Shown in pieces: positions 32,653-41,526 of a stretch of DNA of 54,572 bases. How positions within the stretch are numbered: position 1 is the first letter of the stretch; each line of letters starts with the position of its first letter. A model generated the notes under the pieces. It was not told where the DNA came from, ran no database searches, and saw only the letters and a list, made by a program, of their open reading frames with translations. The stretch spans positions 1 to 54,572 of IMG/VR virus record IMGVR_UViG_3300036832_000372. One strand, 5' to 3'. Both the position numbers and the translations under genes were made by a program. This stretch comes from a virus.

Positions 32653-32668
32653 CGAAGGGAAACCTGTG

Positions 32669-35137
32669 ATGGGCGAGAACGCTGTCATCTTTCGTGACAA
32701 CCAAGAGGTTCAGGCTCAGGATTTCAATAATCTTCAGGACTGGCTTGGTCAGTCGCTCGATCACGTCGTCGAAGACGCGATCGAGCCGAACATGTCTTAC
32801 ACCGGGTTCGCGATCTCGAAGTCAGCTCCCACGCAGGTCTCGGTGCAGCCTGGTCGCCTCTACTCGAAGGGTCAAGTCTACGCCAGGACCGACACAGCGA
32901 CGCTTGACTGCTTCAACGTGCTGCCAGTCACGCAGAAGAAGCAGATCGCCGTAGTGTGCTGGGGGACGACTCTCACTCAGAATACTCAGCCGCGCGACTT
33001 CATCATCGACGCTGACACTGGGGAGGCTCAGCCTCAGGCCGTCGATATGACGACGACGCGATACTGCAATGTCGATATCGTGCCTGGTGTCGAGAGCGCA
33101 TCTCCGCAGTACCCTACGATCGACGCCTCTGATCTCTTGATCGGCTACATCCTGTGCGACCCCACTGGCGTCGTGTCGTTCCAGCAGTCGACGGCTGGTC
33201 AGCTCGACAACATCTCCGACTTGTCGAACAAGATCATCTCACTCCAGAACTGGGCTGGCATCGTCAACGGCCAGATCGCTACGCTGGTGTCAGCGCTGTC
33301 GGCTCTCGCCGCTCAGCTCTCTAACTACACGCTGCTGACGGACTTCCAGAAGCTCGTCACGCTGGTCAACCAGATCTGGGACCTGATCCACCAGCCGCCA
33401 GCTTACATCTGGTACGGCACTGACAACTTCCTCGACGAGTCACTGTCGTTCACCACTGGTAACGTCGATGGAGCTTACTCCGCGAGGATCGAGGAGGGTC
33501 TGCGGTTCCCTGGAGGCACCGGGGTCCAGACGAGCACCCTCAGTCTCTTCAACCCTCAGGACCCCGGCGCCGCCAAGGCTGCAGACGGCTTCACCCTGCC
33601 GACCCCATCGGGAGCTCGGGTGCGGCTCGACTGCTCGTTCCCAGACTACCCGTGGATCGAGGAGAGGCTCCTTCAGTACGTCTACACTAGCTTCACCTTG
33701 CGACACCTGTACCCGTCGCGTCACCGCTTTCGGTGCGGCCCTCTGTGGCCAGTGTGCCCGCCCGCTCAGGTGTGGTGGTACCAGGCTCAGCTCGACCCGA
33801 CGACTCGCATCCTGTCGCTCCTCACCGAGACGTGGGAGCTCAAGCAGTGGGCTCAGATCGCCCAGCATCCAGAGAACAACTGCGACTGGCCGCAGCACAA
33901 GTTCCGTCGCTGGCGGTTCTTCTGGCGCGACTTCGTCGATGTGATGTATTGGTCTAAGCGGTTCGACAACTTCGACCACACTGGCCCGCACATCGCTCAG
34001 ACCTTCCTCAACGCTCAGGACGGCTGGCTCTCTGGCGTGACCTGCTTCATGATGGCTCCCAACGCAGTACCTCTCACGGTGATCGTCGCTGGTACGACCG
34101 ACCAGGGTGAGCCCGACCACCTCAACCAGACGATCAGGCAGGTCGTCATGCAGGGGCCCGATGTCACTGCATGCTTCGCCAACCCGATCCTCGTCGGAGA
34201 CATCTGGGCCCTGGGTGTCACTCCTCGAGGCACTATTCGTCGCTACCCCTTCCTGGTTCCAGTCTACGTGTTCCCGCTTCGGGTCAACTTTCCTCCAGTC
34301 TTCTTAGAGGCAGGGAAGCGATACTCGATATCTTTCTTGTCGCCGACAGGAGATCACCGATTCTCTATCTCTGACCGATGGGAGTGCCTCGGCATCCACC
34401 AGGGTGCCTACTGGGTCAACGGCTCTGGCGGCCTGTACCTGTGGCCGTCGCTGACGACCCCGAAGTCGCTCAGGTTCATGCTCCACTACGCTACGTGGGG
34501 TCAGTGGCAAGACAACACGAACGCCTCTGGAGGCGGTGTTCACATGGAGATCCAGCTCCAACCGCTTCAGATGACGGGTGGGATTGGTGGCATCGACGTG
34601 CTCGCAGATACCATCGTCCCACCCGCTACTGACCTCAGCTACCAGATCCAAGTCAACGGCCAGTGGTACCCGTTCGAGGAAGAGATATCCCCCACTATCC
34701 CTTCTCCACTCGCGTCCCTACCGCCTCTGGTGCCATTCAAGGCCGTATTCACCGGCACGACTGACGTGATGCCGGGAATAAATCTCGCTCAGCAGAGTCA
34801 GGTGCAGCTGACTGGCGGTCAGGCTAGCAGCTTTCACCACATCTCGCAGCCGATCACTCTCGGATCAGCTTGCACTCACGTCAAGGTGATCGCCAAGATC
34901 CTCGACTTCGACTCTAACCACCACTCCTGCAAGTGCTCGATCCACTTCGGCACCACTCACGACATACTACCCACTGTCACTGACGTCACCAACGAGGACG
35001 GCTCGCTCGACAGGTCGTGGGTCTTCACCGACTCGATTGCCTCAGGGGGTCAGTTCTATGTCGAGATCGACGGCACCACCGACAATGCGGTCCCTGGACG
35101 CTTCACCGTCGCTCAGCAAATCACCTACGCCAGCTAG
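32669..35137 (+). CDS. Large baseplate or fibre-base structural protein
   Basis: The 822-residue product starts with FRDNQEVQAQDFNNLQDWLG, a segment like the opening of phage baseplate proteins that read FRxGxxVxAxxLNxLQ. A helical section with coiled-coil-like spacing (about residues 180-240, SDLSNKIISLQNWAGIVNGQ) precedes aromatic-rich domains (PPAQVWWYQAQLD, FRRWRFFWRDFVDVMYW). No enzyme motif is visible. ATG 32669 has AAGGGA at 32655-32660; GTG 32666 is an alternative. It is probably a virion protein attached to the I-like protein. Confidence 0.6.
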   Translation: MGENAVIFRDNQEVQAQDFNNLQDWLGQSLDHVVEDAIEPNMSYTGFAISKSAPTQVSVQPGRLYSKGQVYARTDTATLDCFNVLPVTQKKQIAVVCWGTTLTQNTQPRDFIIDADTGEAQPQAVDMTTTRYCNVDIVPGVESASPQYPTIDASDLLIGYILCDPTGVVSFQQSTAGQLDNISDLSNKIISLQNWAGIVNGQIATLVSALSALAAQLSNYTLLTDFQKLVTLVNQIWDLIHQPPAYIWYGTDNFLDESLSFTTGNVDGAYSARIEEGLRFPGGTGVQTSTLSLFNPQDPGAAKAADGFTLPTPSGARVRLDCSFPDYPWIEERLLQYVYTSFTLRHLYPSRHRFRCGPLWPVCPPAQVWWYQAQLDPTTRILSLLTETWELKQWAQIAQHPENNCDWPQHKFRRWRFFWRDFVDVMYWSKRFDNFDHTGPHIAQTFLNAQDGWLSGVTCFMMAPNAVPLTVIVAGTTDQGEPDHLNQTIRQVVMQGPDVTACFANPILVGDIWALGVTPRGTIRRYPFLVPVYVFPLRVNFPPVFLEAGKRYSISFLSPTGDHRFSISDRWECLGIHQGAYWVNGSGGLYLWPSLTTPKSLRFMLHYATWGQWQDNTNASGGGVHMEIQLQPLQMTGGIGGIDVLADTIVPPATDLSYQIQVNGQWYPFEEEISPTIPSPLASLPPLVPFKAVFTGTTDVMPGINLAQQSQVQLTGGQASSFHHISQPITLGSACTHVKVIAKILDFDSNHHSCKCSIHFGTTHDILPTVTDVTNEDGSLDRSWVFTDSIASGGQFYVEIDGTTDNAVPGRFTVAQQITYAS

Positions 35138-35148
35138 AGGAGAACTGA

Positions 35149-35343
35149 ATGTCGAATGGCAACGAGCCTGTCTACTGGAAGATCACCCCTAACTCCGCCT
35201 TCGTGTTCTCTTACACGGTGTACATGCCGTCAAAGACTTACTACGTCCCCGACGCGATCTACCAGGCAACGGATATCGGGGATGGATCGACGTTCGCCTC
35301 GCACTGCGCGTCGGCCGATCAAGTGATGGGTGTCCCAGGCTAG
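35149..35343 (+). CDS. Small hypothetical protein, 64 aa
   Basis: The product begins MSNGNEPVYWKITPNSAFVF and ends FASHCASADQVMGVPG. GAGGAG at 35137-35142 gives a good binding site for ATG 35149. Aromatic residues alternate with small ones, suggesting a beta structure. No family was recognised. It sits between two fibre-type proteins, so a small virion or chaperone role is possible. Confidence 0.6.
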   Translation: MSNGNEPVYWKITPNSAFVFSYTVYMPSKTYYVPDAIYQATDIGDGSTFASHCASADQVMGVPG

Positions 35344-35354
35344 GAGCTGACCCG

Positions 35355-36641
35355 ATGTCGGGCGACGTCATAGCGATGAAGGATCTCCAGGTGCCGCCAG
35401 CCGGCGCCGTGATGGACTATCTGTTCTTCAACAAGCGCTTCCTCGTCATCTCCAACTCGATCAACGGTCTGGCCGCTCGTCAGGACGAGTATGACGTGGT
35501 CGTCGATACGCTGGTGCAGACTGGCCTCGATCGCATCAACCTGGTCCTGGGGCCGTTCCTCACCGAGCTGCAGGCGGCCTCTGATCTCGGCTTCCTGATC
35601 GTCGAGGCCTGGGGCGGAACTCCGGTTCAGCTCTCCCTCAACGCGGACATCCAGTTCCAGGTCACCTCTCCCGGTCAGCAGGTGTTCACGCCGACGCCGT
35701 ACCTCCTGGCGCTCGACGAGCTTGACTCTACCAACTGGGGCATCCTGTCGTTCACATCGTGGAACCCGGACAACGGCCAGCTCGTAGGGCACGTCATCTA
35801 CGCCACCAAGACGCAGAACTCAGACAAGTGGTCGATCTCCTGCAACTCGGCTCTCCCTGCCGCGATGATGGATCTGCTGACGCAGGCGCAGGCGGCAGCT
35901 GCCACAGCGACGTCAGAGGCGTCTACTATCCAGGCTCTTGTCACTCAGGTGCAGCAGCTGATCCAGATCGTCCAGTCTGGTCCGGTGATATCGGTGTGCG
36001 GCAAGACCGGAGCTGTCAGCTTGGTGCCCGCGGACATCACCGGCCTCGTCACCACTCTCAACGGCTACGCCACGACGGGAGCACTCACCACCGGCCTCGC
36101 CGGCAAGCAGAATAGCAGCGCTCTCCTCACCGCATTTGCGGCGCTGACAAGCGCAGCTGACAAGCTTCCCTACTTCACCGGCGTGGGGGCGATGACGGTG
36201 GCGACGCTCACCGCCTTCGCGAGGACTCTCTTGGCCGTCGCCGACGCCGCGACAGCTCGCACGACTCTCGGTCTCGGTGATGTCGCTACCCACTCCGCGT
36301 CGGAGTTCATGCTAGCGAGCGCCTCAGTCCCCTCGAGCTCGATAGCTCCGGTATTCGACGACCAGACGGTGACGAGCTACTCCATGGGGAGCAGCGACTG
36401 GGGCCGCGTGGTGACGCTCACCAACGCTAGCCCGATCACCGTCACGCTGAGCAGCACCATCGCTAAGGGGTGGAACGCGATCGTCTACCAGGGAGGCGCA
36501 GGTCAGGTCACATTCGTCGCTGGCGCAGGCGTCACTCTGCACAACCGTCAGGGTCAGACGAAGACTGCTGGTCAGTACGCGATGGTGAGCCTGATGGCCG
36601 TAGCCAACGCGGTCGTCGCTCTCGGCGGCGACACCGCGTGA
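35355..36641 (+). CDS. Tail fibre protein with phage-fibre repeats
   Basis: The 428-residue product has an N-terminal attachment-like part, an alanine/threonine-rich coiled coil (LTQAQAAAATATSEASTIQA), then a collar piece ISVCGKTGAVSLVPADITGL and a fibre motif AVADAATARTTLGLGDVATH, which matches the ADxxTARxALGLG repeat seen in many phage fibres. The C-terminal part has beta-rich GAGVTLHNRQGQTKTAGQYA. GGAG precedes ATG 35355. Its stop overlaps the next gene's GTG. Confidence 0.8.
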   Translation: MSGDVIAMKDLQVPPAGAVMDYLFFNKRFLVISNSINGLAARQDEYDVVVDTLVQTGLDRINLVLGPFLTELQAASDLGFLIVEAWGGTPVQLSLNADIQFQVTSPGQQVFTPTPYLLALDELDSTNWGILSFTSWNPDNGQLVGHVIYATKTQNSDKWSISCNSALPAAMMDLLTQAQAAAATATSEASTIQALVTQVQQLIQIVQSGPVISVCGKTGAVSLVPADITGLVTTLNGYATTGALTTGLAGKQNSSALLTAFAALTSAADKLPYFTGVGAMTVATLTAFARTLLAVADAATARTTLGLGDVATHSASEFMLASASVPSSSIAPVFDDQTVTSYSMGSSDWGRVVTLTNASPITVTLSSTIAKGWNAIVYQGGAGQVTFVAGAGVTLHNRQGQTKTAGQYAMVSLMAVANAVVALGGDTA

Positions 36642-37312
36642 TCATCGTCCCGACGGCGCGAGGCTTCCTCGGCGGAGCCAAGTCGTGGGGGCCGCGCACC
36701 GCGCTCTCGGCGCGCAGCGGCAGCGGCTCCGTGGTGTTCTCCGGCCTCACTGTCCCGGCGGGAGCTCTAGTCGCGATCGGCGTCGCTGACCAGAGCGCGA
36801 CGTCGGTGATGGGCATCGTGTCAGACACGGCCGGAAACACCTGGGCTAGCACCGGGTGGACCGACAACAGCGCGGGCGGCTGCAGCATCTTCTGGTCTCG
36901 GATCACCAGTCCCCTGTCTGGTGGGACGATCACCGCGGCAGCGCACTCCGGGTCCACTACGCTCATGAGCGCCGGGGGCATGTGGGCCGCGGGCGCCGCG
37001 CCCTCGCCCTACGACGCGGCGGCCTACGCCACGGCCTCTAACTCGGGCACCGTCGCGCCGACGGTCACGTCCGGCGCGCCGAGCGGTCCGGGCGAGCTGT
37101 TCTTCGCGTTCTGGGCGGGACCGTCGAATGTGACGACGCCGACCTGCGACGCGGCGTGGGAGAGCGACGGCTCCGTCACCGGCACCGCGACGACTGTCTT
37201 GCCGCTCACGGCGGGGAGCCGCGTCAGCGTCGGGGCAGGCGCCGTCACCTTCACGCCGACCCTGAGCGCGATCAAGATAGGCCGCAGCAACATCGCCGCC
37301 TTCCACCTGTGA
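36638..37312 (+). CDS. Beta-rich virion protein related to the fibre at 51622
   Basis: The 224-residue product starts at GTG 36638, overlapping the upstream stop as GTGA. Its core (SGLTVPAGALVAIGVADQSA, VSDTAGNTWASTGWTDNSAG, IFWSRITSPLSGGTITAA) parallels the first 160 residues of the protein at 51622 (PVAGPIPVGSLICVGVSLY, VTDNSGNTYKLAAS, LWAGFFYAPN). The fold resembles small beta-sandwich domains of phage fibres. The C-terminal half has GSRVSVGAGAVTFTPTLSAI. Role unknown, probably virion surface. Confidence 0.65.
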   Translation: MIIVPTARGFLGGAKSWGPRTALSARSGSGSVVFSGLTVPAGALVAIGVADQSATSVMGIVSDTAGNTWASTGWTDNSAGGCSIFWSRITSPLSGGTITAAAHSGSTTLMSAGGMWAAGAAPSPYDAAAYATASNSGTVAPTVTSGAPSGPGELFFAFWAGPSNVTTPTCDAAWESDGSVTGTATTVLPLTAGSRVSVGAGAVTFTPTLSAIKIGRSNIAAFHL

Positions 37313-37319
37313 GGAACAG

Positions 37320-37559
37320 ATGCCCTACTCCTACGAGTACTCGAAGCTGAGGGTAGACGGGGTGTTCACTCTCGCCATCAGCGACATCCAGCCCGACGCT
37401 GACACCACGCAGTACGTTAGGCTGGTCCAGGTCTACACAGACCCCCCGTCCAGCGTCAACCGGAGACCAGTCCTCGAGATAGCCGTCTACGGTGGCGACC
37501 AGCAGGTGTCTGACATGACGCCGATCGAGATCACTCTCCCCGGAGGCATCGAGTTCTAG
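37320..37559 (+). CDS. Small tail-region protein, copy 1 of a pair
   Basis: The 79-residue product has the core YVRLVQVYTDPPSSVNRRPV followed by LEIAVYGGDQQVSDMTPIEI and TLPGGIEF. The protein at 38163 matches this closely: YVRLVQIYADMP, DRRPVVELMLYGGDQ and ISVPGGILY. GAGGAACAG precedes ATG 37320. The two genes flank a larger one and precede the sheath. Family unknown; the small size and duplication suggest a virion decoration or an assembly factor. Confidence 0.7.
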   Translation: MPYSYEYSKLRVDGVFTLAISDIQPDADTTQYVRLVQVYTDPPSSVNRRPVLEIAVYGGDQQVSDMTPIEITLPGGIEF

Positions 37560-37560
37560 C

Positions 37561-38166
37561 ATGCCGCAGGGACACGTCGCCATCGCCAGCGCTGCCTACG
37601 GAGACCCCGTCAGCGGCCTCGTCTTCGCGTTCCGCCTCGGGGGCGGCAGCGACTGCTACCTCTACCAGCTGTGGGGGAGCCTCTCTGGAGGTCCGCAGCC
37701 CTACGCCATGGGCGTCGCCAACGGCATGAACTTCGTGCGTCAGTCGCGGACCCAGCTGTTCGTCCCTGGCGAGGTGTACAGGCAGTCTGCTGGCGGGTCA
37801 GTCGTCACCGACCCTGGCAGCGAACTCTTCAGATTCGACAACTGCATGGCGGCGTGGAACCTGAAGCAGAGCGGCAACGGCGCGGTCGTCACTCCGGTCG
37901 CGATCCAGTACCGCGTGCCGAAGCTGATCCCCCAGGGTCTCCTCAACGTCGCCATCTTCAGCTTCACCTACGCGACCTACGGCGGGTCGCCGTCGCCAGA
38001 TCCGCAGCAGTGCATCGACACCGAGGTCAACCTGACCTTCGACTGGGAGACGACGCCGCCCCCTTTTGACAGCAACCCGGTGAGTCCGCAGCAGCAGACA
38101 GTGGTGCTCGAGCCTGCTCCAGGCGTCGTCACGCAGATGGCTACGCTGAGCGTGAGGCAGAGATGA
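37561..38166 (+). CDS. Hypothetical protein between the paired small genes
   Basis: The 201-residue product begins two bases after the previous stop. It has a glycine- and aromatic-rich N-terminus (GLVFAFRLGGGSDCYLYQLW), a middle with FVPGEVYRQSAGGSVVTDPG, and a C-terminal beta domain (VAIFSFTYATYGGSPSPDPQ, VNLTFDWETTPPPF). No family was recognised. Its position in the sheath-proximal part of the tail operon points to a virion or tail-assembly protein. Confidence 0.55.
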   Translation: MPQGHVAIASAAYGDPVSGLVFAFRLGGGSDCYLYQLWGSLSGGPQPYAMGVANGMNFVRQSRTQLFVPGEVYRQSAGGSVVTDPGSELFRFDNCMAAWNLKQSGNGAVVTPVAIQYRVPKLIPQGLLNVAIFSFTYATYGGSPSPDPQQCIDTEVNLTFDWETTPPPFDSNPVSPQQQTVVLEPAPGVVTQMATLSVRQR

Positions 38167-38363
38167 GCGGACTGATCGTAGTCTCAACTATCGAGCCGGA
38201 CACTAAGAGCAACAGCTACGTCAGGCTCGTCCAGATCTACGCCGACATGCCCGACGTCCTCGACCGCAGGCCCGTCGTCGAGCTGATGCTGTACGGCGGA
38301 GACCAGACTGCTGCTGACAAGTCTCCGCTGATGATCAGCGTGCCGGGCGGCATCCTCTACTAG
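38163..38363 (+). CDS. Small tail-region protein, copy 2 of a pair
   Basis: The 66-residue product (MSGLIVVSTIEPDTKSNSYV, RLVQIYADMPDVLDRRPVVE, LMLYGGDQTAADKSPLMISV, PGGILY) is a paralogue of the gene at 37320 but lacks about 13 N-terminal residues. It overlaps the previous gene by four bases (ATGA). It lies 18 bases upstream of the sheath gene. Conserved positions are in the VRLVQ-Y-D, RRPV-E, YGGDQ and PGGI patches, which may form one beta sheet. Confidence 0.7.
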   Translation: MSGLIVVSTIEPDTKSNSYVRLVQIYADMPDVLDRRPVVELMLYGGDQTAADKSPLMISVPGGILY

Positions 38364-38381
38364 CAACGCAGGAGAACATCC

Positions 38382-40298
38382 ATGGGAACTGCTCCAGTCT
38401 TTGGCCTTCAATTCATCCAGCAAGACGACCAAGCGATGCCGGTCATCGGCGCCAACATGGACGTCATCGGCATCATCGGGCCGTCCTCGACGGCCGACCC
38501 GGAGATATTTCCCGAGAACACGCCAGTCCTCTTCTTCTCCAACGACACCGTCATGCTCTCTCACCTCGGGGCCGACGGCTACATTCCTGACGCGATCAAC
38601 GCGATCAACGCTCAGCTCGCGGACTTCCAGATAGCCGCTCAGCTGGTGATCGTCAGGACGCCGTACGGCGACAGCCTCGTCTCTGAGACGATGAAGCTCC
38701 AGCAGACCATCGCTCGCATCATGGGCGACTCGGTCCTCGGCACCGGCCTGTACGCGTTCCTCAAGGCTCCGAACACACTGTACTGCACGCCGAGGATCAT
38801 CATCGCGCCCGGGTACACCGGCCAGATGGCGAACTCCCTCGACACGCTGACGATCGGCGTCCCCGGCGTCGGGTACATCCCCGGCCAGCGATACGACATG
38901 ACGTTCGCGCTCGGGAGTGGAGAGCAGAACCTCACCACCGCAGTCCTGCCGCAAGCGCACGCCGTGGCTGACCCGAATGGGCACATCGGCGAGAACGAGC
39001 TGTTCATCGACACCTGGGGCGCCTGGTTCACCGTCGCTCCGACGGCTACTCTCCCGGCTCCCGACGGAACTCCCAAGCCGGCGTCGCAGGCGGTCGGTCA
39101 GTTCATCTTCAACGCTCAGCCCGGAGTGGGCTCGAAGATCACCATCAACTCACAGGACGTCACCTTCATCGCTGCCGCCGGTACGCCAACGGCTCACCAG
39201 GTCAACCTCGGAGCTAATCTCTCCGCGACCATCGACAACCTGGTCACCTACCTGATGGGGACTACAGGTCAGGCAGACCCCAACATCGGCCTCTGCACCT
39301 ACCAGAAGATCACCTCGACCTACCTCAGCATGAACGTGACTTCGGTGGCGGCCGCTGCCGCAGCCAACGACATCACGCTGGCGACGACCGTAGTCGGCTG
39401 TCAGTGCTCTCCTACCCTCCAGGGCGGAGCCGACGCCGAGGTCTCGACCCAGGCCACCGTGATGACGACGATGGCGCTCGGAGCCAACCCGGTCTGCGCC
39501 AACATGACTGGCGTCCTCGACACGCTGATCGCCCACGCCATCGTCGAGAGCGCGGGGACCTCGATGATCGCCGACGAGAACTGGAGGACCACTCTCAACT
39601 CCCAGAGGCTCATAGGCCTGTCAGGGGGCGTCAAGATCCTCGACCCGCAGACGGGCGACATCGTGGTGATGCCGCTGGCTCCGCGGATGGCCGGGGCCCT
39701 GGTCGCCGAGGACTTCAGGACCGGGTACCCGTTCCACTCGTGCGCTAACCGCGCGGTTCAGGGCATCGTCGGGCCCGCGAGGTCCATCGCGTTCTCGCTG
39801 ACTGACGGCGAGACCGAGGGCCAGATGCTGCTCGGAGCTAACCTCGGGATCGTCGCCAGGGGCCTGATCGGCGTCGAGAGCGCCATCAGCTCCGGCGGCT
39901 TCATCCTCATCGCCACCGACAACATGGGTGACGACGAGCTGTGGCGCATGTACAACGTCAAGAGAGGGCGGGACTTCATCCACCTGTCGCTGATGCCAGC
40001 CCTGCGGACCTACCTCGGCAGGACTAACATCGACCGGCAGACCGTAGCCAACGTCGAGGAGACCATCGCTCAGTGGCTCGGGCAGCTGACGGCTCTCCAG
40101 CAGATCCTCGGCTACAAGGTCACGTTCTCCGGGAGCCTCAACACCCCCGAGGAGATCAGGCTGGGTCACCTGACCGTGAGCTTCGCGGCCGAGGAGCCGC
40201 CCGTCCTGAAGAGGATCACCACCATGAGCGCCCGGTACAAGCCCGCCATCGACGCCATGGTCGCTCAGCTGGCCGAGCAGCTCGTGTTCAGCGGCTGA
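38382..40298 (+). CDS. Contractile tail sheath protein
   Basis: The 638-residue product has sheath features: an N-terminal MDVIGIIGPSSTADPEIFPE, a middle with PRIIIAPGYTGQMANSLDTL, a C-terminal TDNMGDDELWRMYNVKRGRD and NTPEEIRLGHLTVSFAAEEP. Sheath subunits slide and contract to drive the tube through the envelope. Residues about 240-352 are an inserted beta module (GQFIFNAQPGVGSKITINSQ, VNLGANLSATIDNLVTYLM, AAAAAANDITLATTVVG) related to that in the capsid cement protein. GGAGAAC lies just upstream of ATG 38382. Confidence 0.9.
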   Translation: MGTAPVFGLQFIQQDDQAMPVIGANMDVIGIIGPSSTADPEIFPENTPVLFFSNDTVMLSHLGADGYIPDAINAINAQLADFQIAAQLVIVRTPYGDSLVSETMKLQQTIARIMGDSVLGTGLYAFLKAPNTLYCTPRIIIAPGYTGQMANSLDTLTIGVPGVGYIPGQRYDMTFALGSGEQNLTTAVLPQAHAVADPNGHIGENELFIDTWGAWFTVAPTATLPAPDGTPKPASQAVGQFIFNAQPGVGSKITINSQDVTFIAAAGTPTAHQVNLGANLSATIDNLVTYLMGTTGQADPNIGLCTYQKITSTYLSMNVTSVAAAAAANDITLATTVVGCQCSPTLQGGADAEVSTQATVMTTMALGANPVCANMTGVLDTLIAHAIVESAGTSMIADENWRTTLNSQRLIGLSGGVKILDPQTGDIVVMPLAPRMAGALVAEDFRTGYPFHSCANRAVQGIVGPARSIAFSLTDGETEGQMLLGANLGIVARGLIGVESAISSGGFILIATDNMGDDELWRMYNVKRGRDFIHLSLMPALRTYLGRTNIDRQTVANVEETIAQWLGQLTALQQILGYKVTFSGSLNTPEEIRLGHLTVSFAAEEPPVLKRITTMSARYKPAIDAMVAQLAEQLVFSG

Positions 40299-40418
40299 GG
40301 GAAGCTCGCTGGTACGCTTTTCCCCGTACCCCATCCCTGGGTATGGGGCGGCTGACAGGCCGCTCAGCGGCCACTCTACGCGCAACGAGAGAGATATTAT
40401 CACAAGGAGTGACGCGAC
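40299..40418 (+). other. Intergenic gap with hairpins before the tube gene
   Basis: No gene is supported here. GGTACG (40311-40316) pairs with CGTACC (40325-40330) across CTTTTCCC, overlapping an alternative CCCCAT/ATGGGG stem (40329-40334 with 40343-40348). GGCCGC-TCA-GCGGCC follows at 40358-40372. After these, GAGATATTATC contains a TATTAT (40395-40400) that would suit a -10 box, but no matching -35 is visible. AAGGAG precedes ATG 40419. The structures could end the sheath transcript or punctuate it ahead of the tube gene. Confidence 0.45.
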
Positions 40419-41009
40419 ATGGCAGAGACTATCCTGACGCTCGACCAGGCCAACATGTTCTGCGGCCGCCAGCCGAGCGACGTCAACAACGGCCTCTACC
40501 TCGAGCTGACTGAGGTGAAGCTGCCGGCGCTGAACGAGCAGTACGTCGACCACAGGGCCGGCGGCGTGCCGATCGCCATCGAGATCGACACGATCTTCTC
40601 CAAGCTCGAGTCGACGTTCCAGCTCATCGGCTGGAACCCGAACGTGGCGACTCTGGTCGCCTCTTTCATGGCGGAGCAGAATGTGTTCTGGATCTATGGA
40701 CTCTTGCGAGACAGGCTCACCGCCGAGGCGATGAGGGTCACCGCCAAGATGAGGGGCCGGTTGGGCCTGGCCGACCCCCAGAACTGGAACCGGTCGGGAA
40801 CCCAGCACTGGAACTACGCGATCAAGGGCATCATCTCGTACGACTTAGTCGTCGGGAATAGCCCCATCTACAGCTGGGACTTCTTCGCCAACAGATTCGT
40901 CGTCGGCCAGTGGGACCGCAACGCCTCGATCAACGAGCTCCTTAACATCCCGATCGCGGCGGCTCCGCCGGTCCTCTCTGGGCCGATCGTCACGCCGGGG
41001 ACGCCGTAA
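40419..41009 (+). CDS. FII: Major tail tube protein, P2 FII-like
   Basis: The 196-residue product matches the P2 FII tube family: an N-terminal LDQANMFCGRQPSDVNNGLY, the LPALNEQYVDHRAGGVPIAI segment, EIDTIFSKLESTFQLIGWNP, and ISYDLVVGNSPIYSWDFFAN. The tube is the inner channel for DNA. The final 15 residues are proline-rich. AAGGAG at 40404-40409 provides the binding site. Order sheath, tube, assembly chaperone, tape measure is as in P2. Confidence 0.85.
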   Translation: MAETILTLDQANMFCGRQPSDVNNGLYLELTEVKLPALNEQYVDHRAGGVPIAIEIDTIFSKLESTFQLIGWNPNVATLVASFMAEQNVFWIYGLLRDRLTAEAMRVTAKMRGRLGLADPQNWNRSGTQHWNYAIKGIISYDLVVGNSPIYSWDFFANRFVVGQWDRNASINELLNIPIAAAPPVLSGPIVTPGTP

Positions 41010-41012
41010 GCC

Positions 41013-41525
41013 GTGGACACTCTCCGCAAGTCGGGCGGCTGGTGCGTCGAGCTGACGGTGCCCATCAAGCACGGGAACCGCGTCATCGAGGAGATCGACA
41101 TCAAGGCGCCGTCGATCCGGACCCTCACCAGGTGGCAGCGCGGTCAGATCCCGTCGTCGATGGCTCTCCTGTCAGAGCTGTCGGGGATATCAGAGTCAGT
41201 CCTCGACACCATCACCTACCCCGACGCCGACCGCGTGCTCCTGGCGCTGTTCAACGTCGTGCCGAAGCCGATCCAGAGCGACTTCTCGTCCGGCACCAGG
41301 CCCCTGTCCACGCCGGTGGAGGAGCTGCCCGAGCCCGCTCCCGGCACGAGACCCGTCGCGCAAGACGACCCCAGGTTCCCCTACCACGACGGGCCAGTCG
41401 TCGAGTCAGCCGTCGGCAACGTCTCGGTGTCGCGGCCGCCCGGGACGGAGCCGCCACCCGAGGAAGAGGCTCCGGTCAAGCCCCTGAACTTCGACCCCCC
41501 GCCAGTCATGAGGAAGGTCGTCTAG
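41013..41525 (+). CDS. Tail assembly chaperone
   Basis: The 170-residue product starts at GTG 41013. Residues about 12-100 resemble Mu gp41/P2 gpE-type assembly chaperones (VELTVPIKHGNRVIEEIDIK, APSIRTLTRWQRGQIPSSMA, LLSELSGISESVLDTITYPD). Such proteins coat the tape measure before tube polymerisation. The second half is an unusual proline- and acid-rich tail (ELPEPAPGTRPVAQDDPRFP). A C CCC CCG run at 41495-41501 could support a -1 frameshift, giving an 18-residue extension ending at 41557, but this is only a sequence suggestion. Confidence 0.7.
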   Translation: MDTLRKSGGWCVELTVPIKHGNRVIEEIDIKAPSIRTLTRWQRGQIPSSMALLSELSGISESVLDTITYPDADRVLLALFNVVPKPIQSDFSSGTRPLSTPVEELPEPAPGTRPVAQDDPRFPYHDGPVVESAVGNVSVSRPPGTEPPPEEEAPVKPLNFDPPPVMRKVV

Positions 41526-41526
41526 G

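Noticed and set aside
40372-40400. Promoter with TATTAT before the tube gene
   Set aside because: The -10 is plausible, but no -35 sequence stands 16-18 bases upstream.
39621-40808. Minus-strand open frame opposite sheath and tube
   Set aside because: Spans two conserved tail genes and has no domain.
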